Below, piece by piece: positions 7,373 to 17,815 of a stretch of DNA of 64,000 nt. Location of the stretch: NCBI RefSeq assembly GCF_000425105.1, contig NZ_AULD01000005.1:310001-374000 (forward strand), given 5' to 3'. Made by a program: the position numbers and the translations under genes. The notes below the pieces were generated by a model, which saw nothing but the letters and a program-made list of their open reading frames with translations, had not been told where the DNA came from and searched no databases. Position 1 is the stretch's first letter. Every line of letters begins with the position of its first letter. Source of the stretch: Agrococcus lahaulensis DSM 17612. Its GTDB lineage: Bacteria; Actinomycetota; Actinomycetes; Actinomycetales; Microbacteriaceae.

Positions 7373-9022
7373 TCAGCCCTGCGCGCGGCGCGGGCCGCGG
7401 CGCTGCTGGCCGCCCGAGCGGGCCGAGGACGCGCCCGACTGCAGCGAGCCGCCGCCGCTCGACGACCACGCGACCGACGAGCCGCCGCGCGGCGCGCCGC
7501 CCTGGCCGCCGGAGCGCTGACCGCCCGAGCGGGCCGGCGCACCGGCGCGACCGCCGGAGCGGCCGCCGCCCTGGCCGCCGCGGCCGCCGGCCGCACCGGC
7601 GCCCTGCTTGACCTCGGGGCGACCCGAGCGATCCTTGCGCGGGCGGTCCGAGCGCGCCGCGCCCGCCGTGGCGCCGTGCGCGCCCGAGCCGGCGACGCCC
7701 TCGCGGGCCGCGCGCTTCCGGCGCGCGTTCGCGCCGGTCGAGCGGCCGCCGCCGCCCTGCTGCTGGATCTCGTTGCCCGAGCCGGGGCCGCCGGGAACCG
7801 GGGCCACGTGCGGCGCGTACGGTCCGACGAGCGCGTCCACCGCATCCGACGACGCCGTCACCTGCTGCGGCTGGACGCCGATCTTCGCCTTCCGCAGCAG
7901 CGACATCGTGTCGCCGCGCTGCGCGGGCAGCATGACCGTCACGACATCGCCTTCGGTGCCGGCGCGCGCCGTGCGGCCCGAGCGGTGCAGGTAGGCCTTG
8001 TGCTCCATGGGCGGGTCGACGTGCACCACGAGCTCGACGCCGTCGACGTGCACGCCGCGAGCGGCGACATCCGTCGCGACGAGCACGCGCACCGAGCCGT
8101 CGCTGAAGGCGGCGAGGTTGCGGTCGCGGGCGTTCTGCGACAGGTTGCCGTGCAGGTCGACGGCGGGGATGCCGGAAGCGGTGAGGTGCTTCGCGAGCTT
8201 CTTCGCCTGGTGCTTCGTGCGAGTGAAGAGGATGCGGCGGCCGAGTCCCGACGCGAGGCGGCGGACGAGCAGGTTCTTGTCGTCGGGCGCGACCTCGAAG
8301 AGGTGGTGCGTCATCGCGGCGACGGGCGAGTTCGCCTCGTCGACCGAGTGCATGACCTCGTTCGTGAGGAAGCGCTTGACGAGCTTGTCGACCCCGTTGT
8401 CGAGGGTCGCCGAGAACAGCAGTCGCTGGCCCGAGCTGGGCGTCTTGTCGAGGATCTTCGTCACGACCGGCAGGAAGCCGAGGTCAGCCATGTGGTCGGC
8501 CTCGTCGATGACGGTCATCTCGATCGCCGAGAGCGAGGCGATGCCCTGCTTCATGAGGTCCTCGAGGCGGCCGGGGCACGCGACGACGATGTCGACGCCG
8601 TTCCGGAGCGCGGTCTCCTGCGGGCGCTGCGAGACGCCGCCGAAGATGGTCGTGACGGTGAGGCCGGCGGCCTTCGCGAGCGGCGCCATCTCGGTCGCGA
8701 TCTGCGTCGCGAGCTCGCGCGTCGGGGCGAGCACGAGGCCGAGCGGCAGCCCCTTGCGGCGGTTGCCGCCCGCGAGCTCGCCCGAGAGGCGCGCGATGAG
8801 CGGGATCGAGAACGCGAGGGTCTTGCCCGAGCCGGTCTTGCCGCGGCCCAGCACGTCGCGCCCGGCGAGCGTGTCGGGCAGGGTGTCGGCCTGGATCGGG
8901 AACGGGTGCTCGCGGTCCATCGCCTTGAGGGCGGTGACGAGCTTGGCGGGCACGCCGAGCTCGGCGAAGGTCATGGTGACCTCGGGGGCCTGGGTGGCCT
9001 CGGTGGTGGAGGTGTCAGTCAA
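7373..9022 (-). CDS. DEAD-box ATP-dependent RNA helicase
   Basis: A 549-aa RNA helicase. Motif I is GKTGSGKT at about 61-68, motif Ia is APTRELA, motif II is DEAD at 173-176 and motif III is SAT near 206. The helicase C domain carries HRSGRTARAG. The last 150 residues are a disordered, basic, Gly/Arg/Ser-rich tail typical of RNA-binding extensions in actinobacterial RhlE/DeaD-type proteins. The best start is TTG 9022; an ATG at residue 17 (just before the Q-motif FAELG) is the alternative. It is likely involved in ribosome assembly or mRNA turnover. A long leader lies upstream. Confidence 0.92.
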   Translation of the reverse strand: MTDTSTTEATQAPEVTMTFAELGVPAKLVTALKAMDREHPFPIQADTLPDTLAGRDVLGRGKTGSGKTLAFSIPLIARLSGELAGGNRRKGLPLGLVLAPTRELATQIATEMAPLAKAAGLTVTTIFGGVSQRPQETALRNGVDIVVACPGRLEDLMKQGIASLSAIEMTVIDEADHMADLGFLPVVTKILDKTPSSGQRLLFSATLDNGVDKLVKRFLTNEVMHSVDEANSPVAAMTHHLFEVAPDDKNLLVRRLASGLGRRILFTRTKHQAKKLAKHLTASGIPAVDLHGNLSQNARDRNLAAFSDGSVRVLVATDVAARGVHVDGVELVVHVDPPMEHKAYLHRSGRTARAGTEGDVVTVMLPAQRGDTMSLLRKAKIGVQPQQVTASSDAVDALVGPYAPHVAPVPGGPGSGNEIQQQGGGGRSTGANARRKRAAREGVAGSGAHGATAGAARSDRPRKDRSGRPEVKQGAGAAGGRGGQGGGRSGGRAGAPARSGGQRSGGQGGAPRGGSSVAWSSSGGGSLQSGASSARSGGQQRRGPRRAQG

Positions 9023-9392
9023 CGGTTGCTCTTTCTGTGAGCGTGCGCGCGCATCCGGGCCGACCGCACACTCGTGCGGGCAGGGTTCTTGGGTGGATGC
9101 GTCGACGCAGTTCGGCGAGCGCGGCGGTGGCCGCGATCGTTCGCCGTGGAAGGTTCATCGACGCCCGAGAACCGGGCGGAGAGAGGAGCGTTCAACGACG
9201 CAGGCGAGCCGGCAGCGATGCCCTGCTCGCGCAGTGACCCCAGCCTATCAGCAGGGGTCTGACATCACCTAGCCCCGGCGCCGTCGAGTGTCAGGAAGTC
9301 GTACGCCGGCTGACGAGCACGAGCTCGGTCGCGGACAGCGCGGGGCCGGGGCTCCGCAGGGGCGCCCAGGTGCGCTCGATACGGTCCGGGGC
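9023..9392. other. 370-base intergenic region: long helicase leader and P450 promoter
   Basis: No gene is supported here. On the minus strand an extended -10 (TGATAGGCT, complement of 9242-9250) would start a transcript with a leader of roughly 210 bases before the helicase TTG, a length reminiscent of regulated cold-shock helicase leaders. On the + strand TACGGT at 9380-9385 ends 7 bases before the P450 ATG, matching the leaderless pattern seen elsewhere in the window. Neither promoter has a convincing -35. Confidence 0.4.
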
Positions 9393-10712
9393 ATGGCAAA
9401 CCCCCTGAAGGACGACGCCCTCCTGCTGCTCACCCGCGGCTACGACACGAGCGAGACGATCTGGGAGCGCGCCCGGCCGGGTGCCCGCGCGCTGCGGACG
9501 CAGGCGCTGGGCAGCGACGCGCTCTTCATGCGCGGCGCGGAGGCGGTCGAGCTCTTCTACGACGAGTCCAAGGTGCGCCGGCACGGCGCCATGCCGCTGG
9601 TCATCCAGGAGTCGCTCTTCGGCCACGGCTCGGTGCACTCGCTCGACACCGCGGAGCACCGGCACCGCAAGCGGACGTTCCTCGGCCTCGCCTACGACGA
9701 CGCCGAGGTGCGCCGGCTCGAGCCGCACCTCGAGCGCGAGTGGGGCGAGGAGCTCGCCGACTGGGTCGCGGGCGGCGAGCGCTCGGCCTACGACGCCGCG
9801 GTCGGTGCGATCGGCCGCGCGATGCAGCGCTGGGCCGGCCTGCCGGGCACGCCCGAGGCGAAGACCCGCTGGGCGCGGCGGCAAGCGCAGATCGTCGACG
9901 GCTTCGGCGTGCCCTACTCCCCCGAGTTCCTCCTGACGATGGTCAACCGCTGGTGGTCGGACCGGCACGCGAGCGCGCTCATCGAGGCGGTGCGCGCGGG
10001 CGAGCTCGAGGCGCGGACGGGCACCGCGCTGCACGCGTGGGCGTGGCACCGCGACCCGGACGGCGAGCTGCTGCCCGCGCGGCTCGCCGGCATCGAGCTG
10101 CAGAACTCGTTCCGCCCCGCGATCGCGGTGTGCCGGTTCGTCGCCTTCGCCGCGAAGGCCCTCCACGAGCGGCCCGAGTGGCGCGAGCGCATCGCGGCCG
10201 AGGCCGCCGAGCGCGGGAGGCTCACCGGCGGCCCGCTCGCGACCGCGTTCGCGCACGAGGTGCGGCGCACGGCGCTGTTCGTGCCGATGCTGCCGGGCCG
10301 CGCGGTCGACGAGGTCGAGCTCGACGGCGAGCGCGTAAGCGCGGGTGCCCTGCTGCTGCTCGACGTGCTCGGCACGGACCTCGACGAGCAGAGCTGGGAG
10401 CGCGCGACCGAGTTCGACCCCGAGCGCTTCGTCGGCATCGACGACTGGGCCGAGATCGAGGCGATGGGCGCGTTCGTACCGCAGGGCGGCGGGCATCCGT
10501 CGACGGGCCACCGCTGCCCCGGCGAGAAGGTCACCCTCGCGACGCTCACGAGCGCGATCGCGGCGCTGAGCGACCCGCGCGTGACGATCCTCGGCGAGGG
10601 CCTCGACGTGAGCCACCGGCGCATGCCGACGAGGCCCTCCTCGGGCGGCGTCGTGCGCAGCGCTCACCGCCGGCCGCGGGCGAGCGCCGGCGGCGGCTGC
10701 CCGTTCCACTGA
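9393..10712 (+). CDS. CYP152-family peroxygenase cytochrome P450 (OleT/BS-beta type)
   Basis: A 439-aa haem protein. CYP152 enzymes use hydrogen peroxide directly to hydroxylate or decarboxylate fatty acids. The family marks are present: R241-P242 replaces the usual acid-alcohol pair of helix I (NSFRPAIAVCRFV), and the haem loop PQGGGHPSTGHRCPGE carries cysteine C375. The residue aligning with His85 of the alkene-forming enzyme OleT is also histidine (H82 in GSVHSLD; hydroxylating BS-beta has Gln), with the preceding Phe of LFG conserved. ATG 9393 is chosen; the frame is open for 35 further codons upstream, but those have no family similarity. The C-terminus carries a short Arg/Gly extension. 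Confidence 0.88.
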   Translation: MANPLKDDALLLLTRGYDTSETIWERARPGARALRTQALGSDALFMRGAEAVELFYDESKVRRHGAMPLVIQESLFGHGSVHSLDTAEHRHRKRTFLGLAYDDAEVRRLEPHLEREWGEELADWVAGGERSAYDAAVGAIGRAMQRWAGLPGTPEAKTRWARRQAQIVDGFGVPYSPEFLLTMVNRWWSDRHASALIEAVRAGELEARTGTALHAWAWHRDPDGELLPARLAGIELQNSFRPAIAVCRFVAFAAKALHERPEWRERIAAEAAERGRLTGGPLATAFAHEVRRTALFVPMLPGRAVDEVELDGERVSAGALLLLDVLGTDLDEQSWERATEFDPERFVGIDDWAEIEAMGAFVPQGGGHPSTGHRCPGEKVTLATLTSAIAALSDPRVTILGEGLDVSHRRMPTRPSSGGVVRSAHRRPRASAGGGCPFH

Positions 10713-10719
10713 CCGGGCG

Positions 10720-12162
10720 TCAGCGGCGCGCGAAGAGCTCGCCGCTCGCGATGTCGGCCTCGAGCGCCTCGAGGCTGCGGCCGCGCGTCTCGAACACGTT
10801 GGTCGCGATGAACCACAGCGCGAGGGCGCCGACGGCGGCGAAGAGGAAGAAGGCGCCCGTGATGCCGACCGCCTCGAGCAGCGACGGGAACGCGAGCGCG
10901 AGCGCGCCGTTCGCGAGCCAGTGCGCGAAGACGGCGATGCCGATGCCGAGGCCGCGCACGCGCAGCGGGAAGATCTCGGAGAGGTAGACCCAGGTCGCGA
11001 CGTTGAGGAACGTCTGCATCGCGCCGACGAAGGCGACGACGAGCGCGAGGAGCACGAAGGGGCGGATGGGGTCCCCCGGCTCGAGCGCGATCGACGCGAT
11101 CCCGATGAGCGCGTGGCACAGCGTCGTGAGCGCGAAGCCCGTGAGCAGGGTCGTGCGCCGGTCGATGCGGTCCATGAGTCGCAGCGCGACGAGCCCGCCG
11201 ACGACGGCGATGATGCCCGGCGTGATGTTCGCGATGAGGGCCGCAGAGCGGTCGAAGCCCGACTCCTCGAGCACGGCCGTGCCGTAGTACATGATCGCGT
11301 TGATGCCGGTGAGCTGCTGCGCGACGCCGACGCCGATGCCGACCAGGAGCACGCGGCGCAGCCAGCGGTTCGCGAGCAGCGGGCGCAGCCGAGCCCGACC
11401 GCGCGGCGCGACCCCGGCGGCGACGCGGGCCTCGATGTGCTCGAGCTCCGCCTCGGCGCGCTCGCCGGCGCGCACGGAGCGCAGCACCGCGAGCGCCTCG
11501 TCGCGCCGGCCGCGCTCGGCGAGCCAGCGCGGCGACTCGGGCATGCGCAGCATGCCGACGAAGAGCGCGATCGCGGGGAGCGCGCAGACCGCGAACATGA
11601 TGCGCCACACGCCGTCGACGTGCCCGAGCGTGCTGCCGAGCACCGCGTTCACGACGAAGGCGGCGAGCTGCCCCGAAACGATCGCCACCTCGTTGCGGCC
11701 CGAGATCGAGCCGCGGATCTCGAACGGCGCGAGCTCGGCGAGGTAGACGGGCACGACCGTCGAGGCGCCGCCGACCGCGAGCCCGAGCAGCACGCGGCCG
11801 ACGACGACCGCCGCGAATCCCGGTGCGAGCGCGACGACGAGCGTGCCGATGAAGAAGAGCACCGCGAGCGCGATGAGCGTCGAGCGGCGGCCGACGCCGT
11901 CGGAGACGCGCCCGCCCAGCAGCGCGCCGAAGGCCGCCGCGAAGACGAGCGAGCTCGTCACGATGCCCTCGGTGAGCGCCTCGAGTCCGAGCTCTGCGCT
12001 CATCGGCTGCAGCGCGCCGTTGATGACGCCCGTGTCGTAGCCGAACAGCAGCCCGCCGAAGCACGCGACGATCGAGATGACGCCGAGCCGGGCGCGGTGC
12101 GGCCCGCCGGTCAGCGGCGGCAGCCCCGCTTCGCTGTCGGCACTGGACGGGGCGATGGCCAC
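10720..12162 (-). CDS. Sugar porter family MFS transporter
   Basis: A 480-aa inner-membrane protein with 12 predicted transmembrane helices. Sugar-porter signatures are present in order: FGYDTGVINGAL in helix 1, a GRRSTLI-type loop 2-3 motif, GRVLLGLAVGG, the PVYLAELAP and PESPRWL motifs in the first half, QQLTGINAIMYY in helix 7 and a second PESPRWL-like YLSEIFPLRVRG. It is a likely proton-coupled or facilitated importer of a monosaccharide or polyol. It starts at GTG 12162 and is convergent with the P450 gene (7-base gap). The substrate is unknown. Confidence 0.9.
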   Translation of the reverse strand: MAIAPSSADSEAGLPPLTGGPHRARLGVISIVACFGGLLFGYDTGVINGALQPMSAELGLEALTEGIVTSSLVFAAAFGALLGGRVSDGVGRRSTLIALAVLFFIGTLVVALAPGFAAVVVGRVLLGLAVGGASTVVPVYLAELAPFEIRGSISGRNEVAIVSGQLAAFVVNAVLGSTLGHVDGVWRIMFAVCALPAIALFVGMLRMPESPRWLAERGRRDEALAVLRSVRAGERAEAELEHIEARVAAGVAPRGRARLRPLLANRWLRRVLLVGIGVGVAQQLTGINAIMYYGTAVLEESGFDRSAALIANITPGIIAVVGGLVALRLMDRIDRRTTLLTGFALTTLCHALIGIASIALEPGDPIRPFVLLALVVAFVGAMQTFLNVATWVYLSEIFPLRVRGLGIGIAVFAHWLANGALALAFPSLLEAVGITGAFFLFAAVGALALWFIATNVFETRGRSLEALEADIASGELFARR

Positions 12163-12180
12163 GATCGGTCCTCCGGTCGA

Positions 12181-12201
12181 CGAGCGGTCAGCAACCGCTC
12201 G
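12181..12201 (-). terminator. Short hairpin downstream of clpB
   Basis: An 8-bp stem (12181-12188 with 12194-12201) and 5-base loop between clpB and the sugar porter gene. It is a weak terminator candidate for clpB and may allow read-through. Confidence 0.35.
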
Positions 12202-12256
12202 ATTCTGCCGTGCCGGGCGCGCTCACGCGGCATCCGCCGTCGTGGGCGCCGTGCGG

Positions 12257-14497
<2,241 letters not shown>

Positions 14498-14532
14498 GGC
14501 TCCTCCATCGTTCCTGGTCCTGACAATCCGAA

Positions 14533-14557
14533 CTTGAGTGCTATTGGCTCAAGTTTA
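14533..14557 (-). promoter_or_regulatory. HAIR element (HspR operator) of clpB, overlapping the -10
   Basis: CTTGAGT-N7-GCTCAAG at 14533-14553 matches the HspR-associated inverted repeat (CTTGAGT-N7-ACTCAAG) with one difference. On the minus strand TAAACT (complement of 14552-14557) is a plausible -10 touching the repeat, so bound HspR would block the polymerase. Confidence 0.9.
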
Positions 14558-14683
14558 CTACGGATGCTGGACGTTGGCTAGGAAAACCGGGCCCGATGCG
14601 CTCGGCGGCGGATACTGAAGGGACGGTCGCCGCACCGGCGCCCCGATCGACCACGACGACGTGACCGATGTGAGGAGCTCGAC

Positions 14684-15451
14684 ATGACCACACAGGGCCC
14701 GGACGACTCCACTCCGCGGAGCCGCCCCTTCGATCCGGACCGGGATGCCTCGACGCGCGACGACGGCCGCACCGGTGCCACCGAGGCGCGGGCGCACCGG
14801 CACGACGACGACCGCTCGGGAGCCACCGACGCCCGCGAGCGTCGGCACGACGACGACCGCGTGACCGGCGACCTGCGCCACGATCGCGAGGCGGTCGTCG
14901 CGCGCGAGCGCGAGCGCTTCGGCGGGGTGAAGGCGGGCGCGGCGTTCTTCGGCTGGCTCACCGCCACCGGCGCCGTGGTGCTCCTCATCGCGCTCGCCGC
15001 CGCGATCGGCGCGCTCATCGCATCGCTCTCCGGCCGCGACGTCGACGACGTCGTCGAGGGAGCGCAGCAGGACCTGCAGTCCGCCGGCATCTGGGGCGCG
15101 GTCATCCTGCTCGTCATCTGGTTCGTCGCCTACTACTGCGGCGGCTACGTCGCCGGCCGGATGGCGCGCTTCGACGGCGCGAAGCAAGGCGTCGCCGTCT
15201 GGGCGTGGGCGGTCGTGATCGCGATCGTCGCGGCGATCATCGGGCTCGTCGCGGGGCAGAACTTCGCGCTCCCGCCCGGCTCGATGCCGACCCTGCCGCT
15301 CCCGGAGGACCAGGCGACGCTCGCGACGATCATCTCGGCGGTCGTGGTCGCGGTCGTCGCGCTCATCGGGGCCGTGCTCGGCGGCCTCGCGGGCATGCGC
15401 TTCCACCGCCGCGTCGATCGCGCGGGCTTCGACGTGAGCGATCGCCGGTAG
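14684..15451 (+). CDS. Four-helix membrane protein with charged N-terminal repeats
   Basis: A 255-aa protein. The first 85 residues are hydrophilic and carry two imperfect copies of a His/Asp/Arg block (GATEARAHRHDDDR and GATDARERRHDDDR). Four transmembrane helices follow (about 92-115, 145-168, 176-197, 220-243), the first and second separated by an acidic loop. The Gly-rich small-residue helices resemble the YrzE-type membrane family, but I cannot assign a function. ATG 14684 has GAGGAG eight bases upstream. It is divergent from clpB and precedes the CIRCE-controlled hsp20. Confidence 0.75.
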   Translation: MTTQGPDDSTPRSRPFDPDRDASTRDDGRTGATEARAHRHDDDRSGATDARERRHDDDRVTGDLRHDREAVVARERERFGGVKAGAAFFGWLTATGAVVLLIALAAAIGALIASLSGRDVDDVVEGAQQDLQSAGIWGAVILLVIWFVAYYCGGYVAGRMARFDGAKQGVAVWAWAVVIAIVAAIIGLVAGQNFALPPGSMPTLPLPEDQATLATIISAVVVAVVALIGAVLGGLAGMRFHRRVDRAGFDVSDRR

Positions 15452-15494
15452 CCGCGAGCACGCCTCCGGCTCCCAGCAGGCTCGAAGCGAGGCG

Positions 15495-15524
15495 TTAGCA
15501 CTCTCTTGGGTCGAGTGCTAAAAT
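15495..15524 (+). promoter_or_regulatory. CIRCE element (HrcA operator) over the hsp20 promoter
   Basis: TTAGCACTC-N9-GAGTGCTAA at 15495-15521 is a perfect match to CIRCE, the HrcA binding site. A -10 TAAAAT (15519-15524) overlaps its right arm and TTAGCA (15495-15500) could serve as -35 with 18-base spacing. HrcA binding would cover the whole promoter. The hrcA gene is not in this window. Confidence 0.95.
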
Positions 15525-15618
15525 GGAGGCGCTCCTCGGGGCAGAGCCCGAGGGAGCTGCCGAAGACACCGACGGCCGTCGCACAGGGCGCGGCCGCACG
15601 TGGAGGAGGTGGTTGTCA

Positions 15619-16116
15619 ATGGCACTGACCTTCGACCCGTTCCGCGAGATGGACAGGATGACCGCTCGGCTGCTGAGCGGCGCCGGTGGCGCCGCGGCGG
15701 CCTCGAGCTGGATGCCGATGGATCTCTACCGCTCCGGCGATCACTACGTCGTGCACGTCGACCTGCCGGGCATCGACCCGGGTTCGATCGACCTCGGCAT
15801 CGACGCCGGCACGCTGACGATCCAGGCCGAGCGCACGATCGGCGGCGGCGACCAGCGGCAGTGGATCGCGCAGGAGCGACCCGCCGGCCGCTACATGCGC
15901 CAGCTGAGCCTCGGCAACGACGTCGACCTCGACCGCATCGAGGCGTCGTACGAGCACGGCGTGCTCACGCTCACGATCCCGGTCGCCGAGCGCGCGAAGC
16001 CTCGCAAGATCGAGGTGCAGCACGGCAGCGGCGGTCAGACGCAGATCGGCACCGGCGAGGGCTCGCGCTCGAGCGAGGGCGAGTCGGCGTCGGCGACGGC
16101 CGGCTCGACGAGCTGA
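15619..16116 (+). CDS. Small heat-shock protein, Hsp20/alpha-crystallin family
   Basis: A 165-aa ATP-independent holdase. The alpha-crystallin domain spans about residues 33-135, with the diagnostic GVLTLTIP at 114-121, and is preceded by a short N-terminal arm (FDPFREMDRM). The tail is Gly/Ser/Thr-rich and lacks a clear I-X-I motif. ATG 15619 is preceded by a very strong GGAGGAGGT ribosome site; an in-frame ATG at 15523 lies within the promoter and is rejected. Heat induction through HrcA/CIRCE is strongly implied. Confidence 0.93.
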   Translation: MALTFDPFREMDRMTARLLSGAGGAAAASSWMPMDLYRSGDHYVVHVDLPGIDPGSIDLGIDAGTLTIQAERTIGGGDQRQWIAQERPAGRYMRQLSLGNDVDLDRIEASYEHGVLTLTIPVAERAKPRKIEVQHGSGGQTQIGTGEGSRSSEGESASATAGSTS

Positions 16117-16132
16117 GCCGTGCCGCTCCGCA

Positions 16133-16168
16133 GGCGCGGCGCCGCCACCCGGCGGACGCCGCGCCTTC
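16133..16168 (+). terminator. Terminator after hsp20
   Basis: A stem of 9 bp (16133-16141 with 16157-16165) with an inner CCGCC/GGCGG stem, followed by TTCATATT. It probably ends the hsp20 transcript. Confidence 0.65.
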
Positions 16169-16171
16169 ATA

Positions 16172-16199
16172 TTGCCTCCACGGGTCGCGCCGATAGCGT
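16172..16199 (+). promoter_or_regulatory. Promoter for a leaderless alpha/beta hydrolase mRNA
   Basis: TTGCCT (16172-16177), a 16-base spacer and TAGCGT (16194-16199) form a sigma-70-type promoter. The -10 ends 6 bases before the GTG start, so the transcript would begin at or next to the start codon. Confidence 0.55.
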
Positions 16200-16205
16200 G
16201 GCGGC

Positions 16206-16967
16206 GTGACCGACCTGCACCTGACCCGCCTCGGCGAGCGCGGCTCGCCCGTCATGCTCTGCCACGGCCTCTTCGGGCAGGGCAAGAACTGGACGCAGGT
16301 CGCGAAGGCGCTCGCCGATCGGCATCGCGTCACGCTCGTCGACATGCCGAACCACGGGCGCTCCGGCTGGACCGAGCGCCTCGACTACCTCGAGATGGCG
16401 GATGCGGTGGCGAGCGCGATCGACGAGCCGACCGCGCTCGTCGGCCACTCGATGGGCGGCAAGGCCGCGATGCTCGCCGCCTTGCGGCACCCTGAGAAGG
16501 TCGAGCGGCTGTGCGTCGTCGACGTCTCCCCCGTCGCCTACCGCTCGACCGACGAGTTCGCGCGCTACATCGACGGCATGCTCGCGATCGACCTCGAGGC
16601 GCTCGGCTCCCGCTCGGAGGCGAGCGAAGCGCTCGCCGAGGCCGCGCCCGACCCCGGCGTGCGCGGCTTCCTGCTGCAGAGCTTGCAGCGCGACGGCGAC
16701 GGCTGGCGCTGGCTGCCCAACCTCGAGGTGCTGCGCCGCGACCTCGCGGTGCTGCGCGGCTTCCCCCAGACCGACGCCGTCTACGAGGGACCCGTGCTGT
16801 GGATCGCGGGCGCCGACTCCGGCTACGTGCGCGACGAGTTCGCCCCGCAGATGGAGGCGCTGTTCCCGAACGTGCGCCGCGTGACGATCAAGGGCGCGGG
16901 CCACTGGGTGCACTCCGAGCAGCCGAAGGTGTTCACCGAGGTGCTCGCGCGCTTCCTCGAGGGGTGA
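16206..16967 (+). CDS. Alpha/beta-fold hydrolase (YbfF-like esterase)
   Basis: A 253-aa cytosolic serine hydrolase. The oxyanion motif is CHGLFGQGKNW near residue 19, the nucleophile is S82 in GHSMGGKAAM, the acid is likely the Asp in IAGADSGYV, and the catalytic His is in GAGHWVHSEQP near the C-terminus. The order and spacing match YbfF-type acyl esterases. GTG 16206 is supported by the promoter immediately upstream; no Shine-Dalgarno is seen. The natural substrate is unknown. Confidence 0.88.
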   Translation: MTDLHLTRLGERGSPVMLCHGLFGQGKNWTQVAKALADRHRVTLVDMPNHGRSGWTERLDYLEMADAVASAIDEPTALVGHSMGGKAAMLAALRHPEKVERLCVVDVSPVAYRSTDEFARYIDGMLAIDLEALGSRSEASEALAEAAPDPGVRGFLLQSLQRDGDGWRWLPNLEVLRRDLAVLRGFPQTDAVYEGPVLWIAGADSGYVRDEFAPQMEALFPNVRRVTIKGAGHWVHSEQPKVFTEVLARFLEG

Positions 16968-16973
16968 CGCGTC

Positions 16974-17008
16974 GAGGCGCCCGGCGAGGCTGGCTCGCCG
17001 GGCGCCTC
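16974..17008. terminator. Perfect 15-bp bidirectional terminator
   Basis: 16974-16988 pairs perfectly with 16994-17008 around a 5-base loop. It lies between the convergent hydrolase and PepSY-like genes. Confidence 0.8.
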
Positions 17009-17015
17009 CGGTCGG

Positions 17016-17759
17016 TCAGCGGTCGGCCGAGACGACCGTCAGGTCGTCGGCGAGCTCGACGTCGACCTCGTCACCGCCGATTGCGACCTCGACCTCGAAT
17101 CGCACATCGGCGTCGTCCTCGGTCTCGATCGAGACCACGACGCCGCCGCCCGCGGCCGCGATGGCGGCATCGCTGATCTGCGCGACCCGCGCGGGGTCGA
17201 GCGGCGCGTCGCTCGAGTCGTCGCCGTTGCCGTCGGCGCGCACGACCGGCTCGCCGGTCAGCGGCACTCGCACCTCCACCTCGCTCCCGTCCGCGAGGCG
17301 CACGTCGACCTTCCAGCCGTCGCGCTCGATCTCGACGCTCGTCGCGTCGCCACCGCCTGCGGCGACGATCGCCGCCTCGATGGCGGCGGCGAGGTCGGCG
17401 GGCTCGGCAGGCACCGTGCCGTCGAGGGCCGCCGCGGAGTCGTCGTCGCTGTCATCGCCGGCCTCCGACGACGCGGAGGCGGAAGCGGCGGGCGCGGGAT
17501 CGTCGTCGTCGTCGAACGCGTCGGCGATCGAGAGGCCGACGCCCGCGACCGCGAGGACGACCGCGGCCGCGCCGGAGCCGATGAGGATGGGACGCAGGAT
17601 GCCGCGGCCGCGGCGCGGCGGCGTCGGCTCGGCCGCCGCGTCGTGCCGGGCGGTGTCGGCCGCGGCCGCGTCAGCGGGCGCGTCGGGGTGGCGCGGCGAC
17701 GGGTCGTCGGCACCGATGGTCTCGGGCGATCGGTCTTCGGGGTGCTGCTGCTCGTTCAT
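17016..17759 (-). CDS. Single-pass membrane protein with two PepSY-like repeats
   Basis: A 247-aa protein: a Pro/Ala/Asp-rich cytosolic N-terminus, one transmembrane helix at about 54-80 (RPILIGSGAAAVVLAVAGVGL), a Ser/Asp linker, and two related extracytoplasmic modules (about 115-170 and 185-245). Each module has a helix of the type DLAAAIEAAIVAAGGG followed by strands ending in EVxV, the layout of PepSY domains. It lies 56 bases downstream of the sensor kinase on the same strand, so it may be the kinase's sensed partner or an output gene. That link is inferred from position only. Confidence 0.7.
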   Translation of the reverse strand: MNEQQHPEDRSPETIGADDPSPRHPDAPADAAAADTARHDAAAEPTPPRRGRGILRPILIGSGAAAVVLAVAGVGLSIADAFDDDDDPAPAASASASSEAGDDSDDDSAAALDGTVPAEPADLAAAIEAAIVAAGGGDATSVEIERDGWKVDVRLADGSEVEVRVPLTGEPVVRADGNGDDSSDAPLDPARVAQISDAAIAAAGGGVVVSIETEDDADVRFEVEVAIGGDEVDVELADDLTVVSADR

Positions 17760-17815
17760 GGCTCCACCCTCGCCGCCGGGCGCTGACGCACGACTGAACG
17801 ATGCTGAACGCGGCG

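Noticed and set aside
15523-15618. Upstream in-frame ATG extending Hsp20 by 32 residues
   Set aside because: It lies inside the promoter -10/CIRCE region, and a very strong ribosome site precedes ATG 15619.
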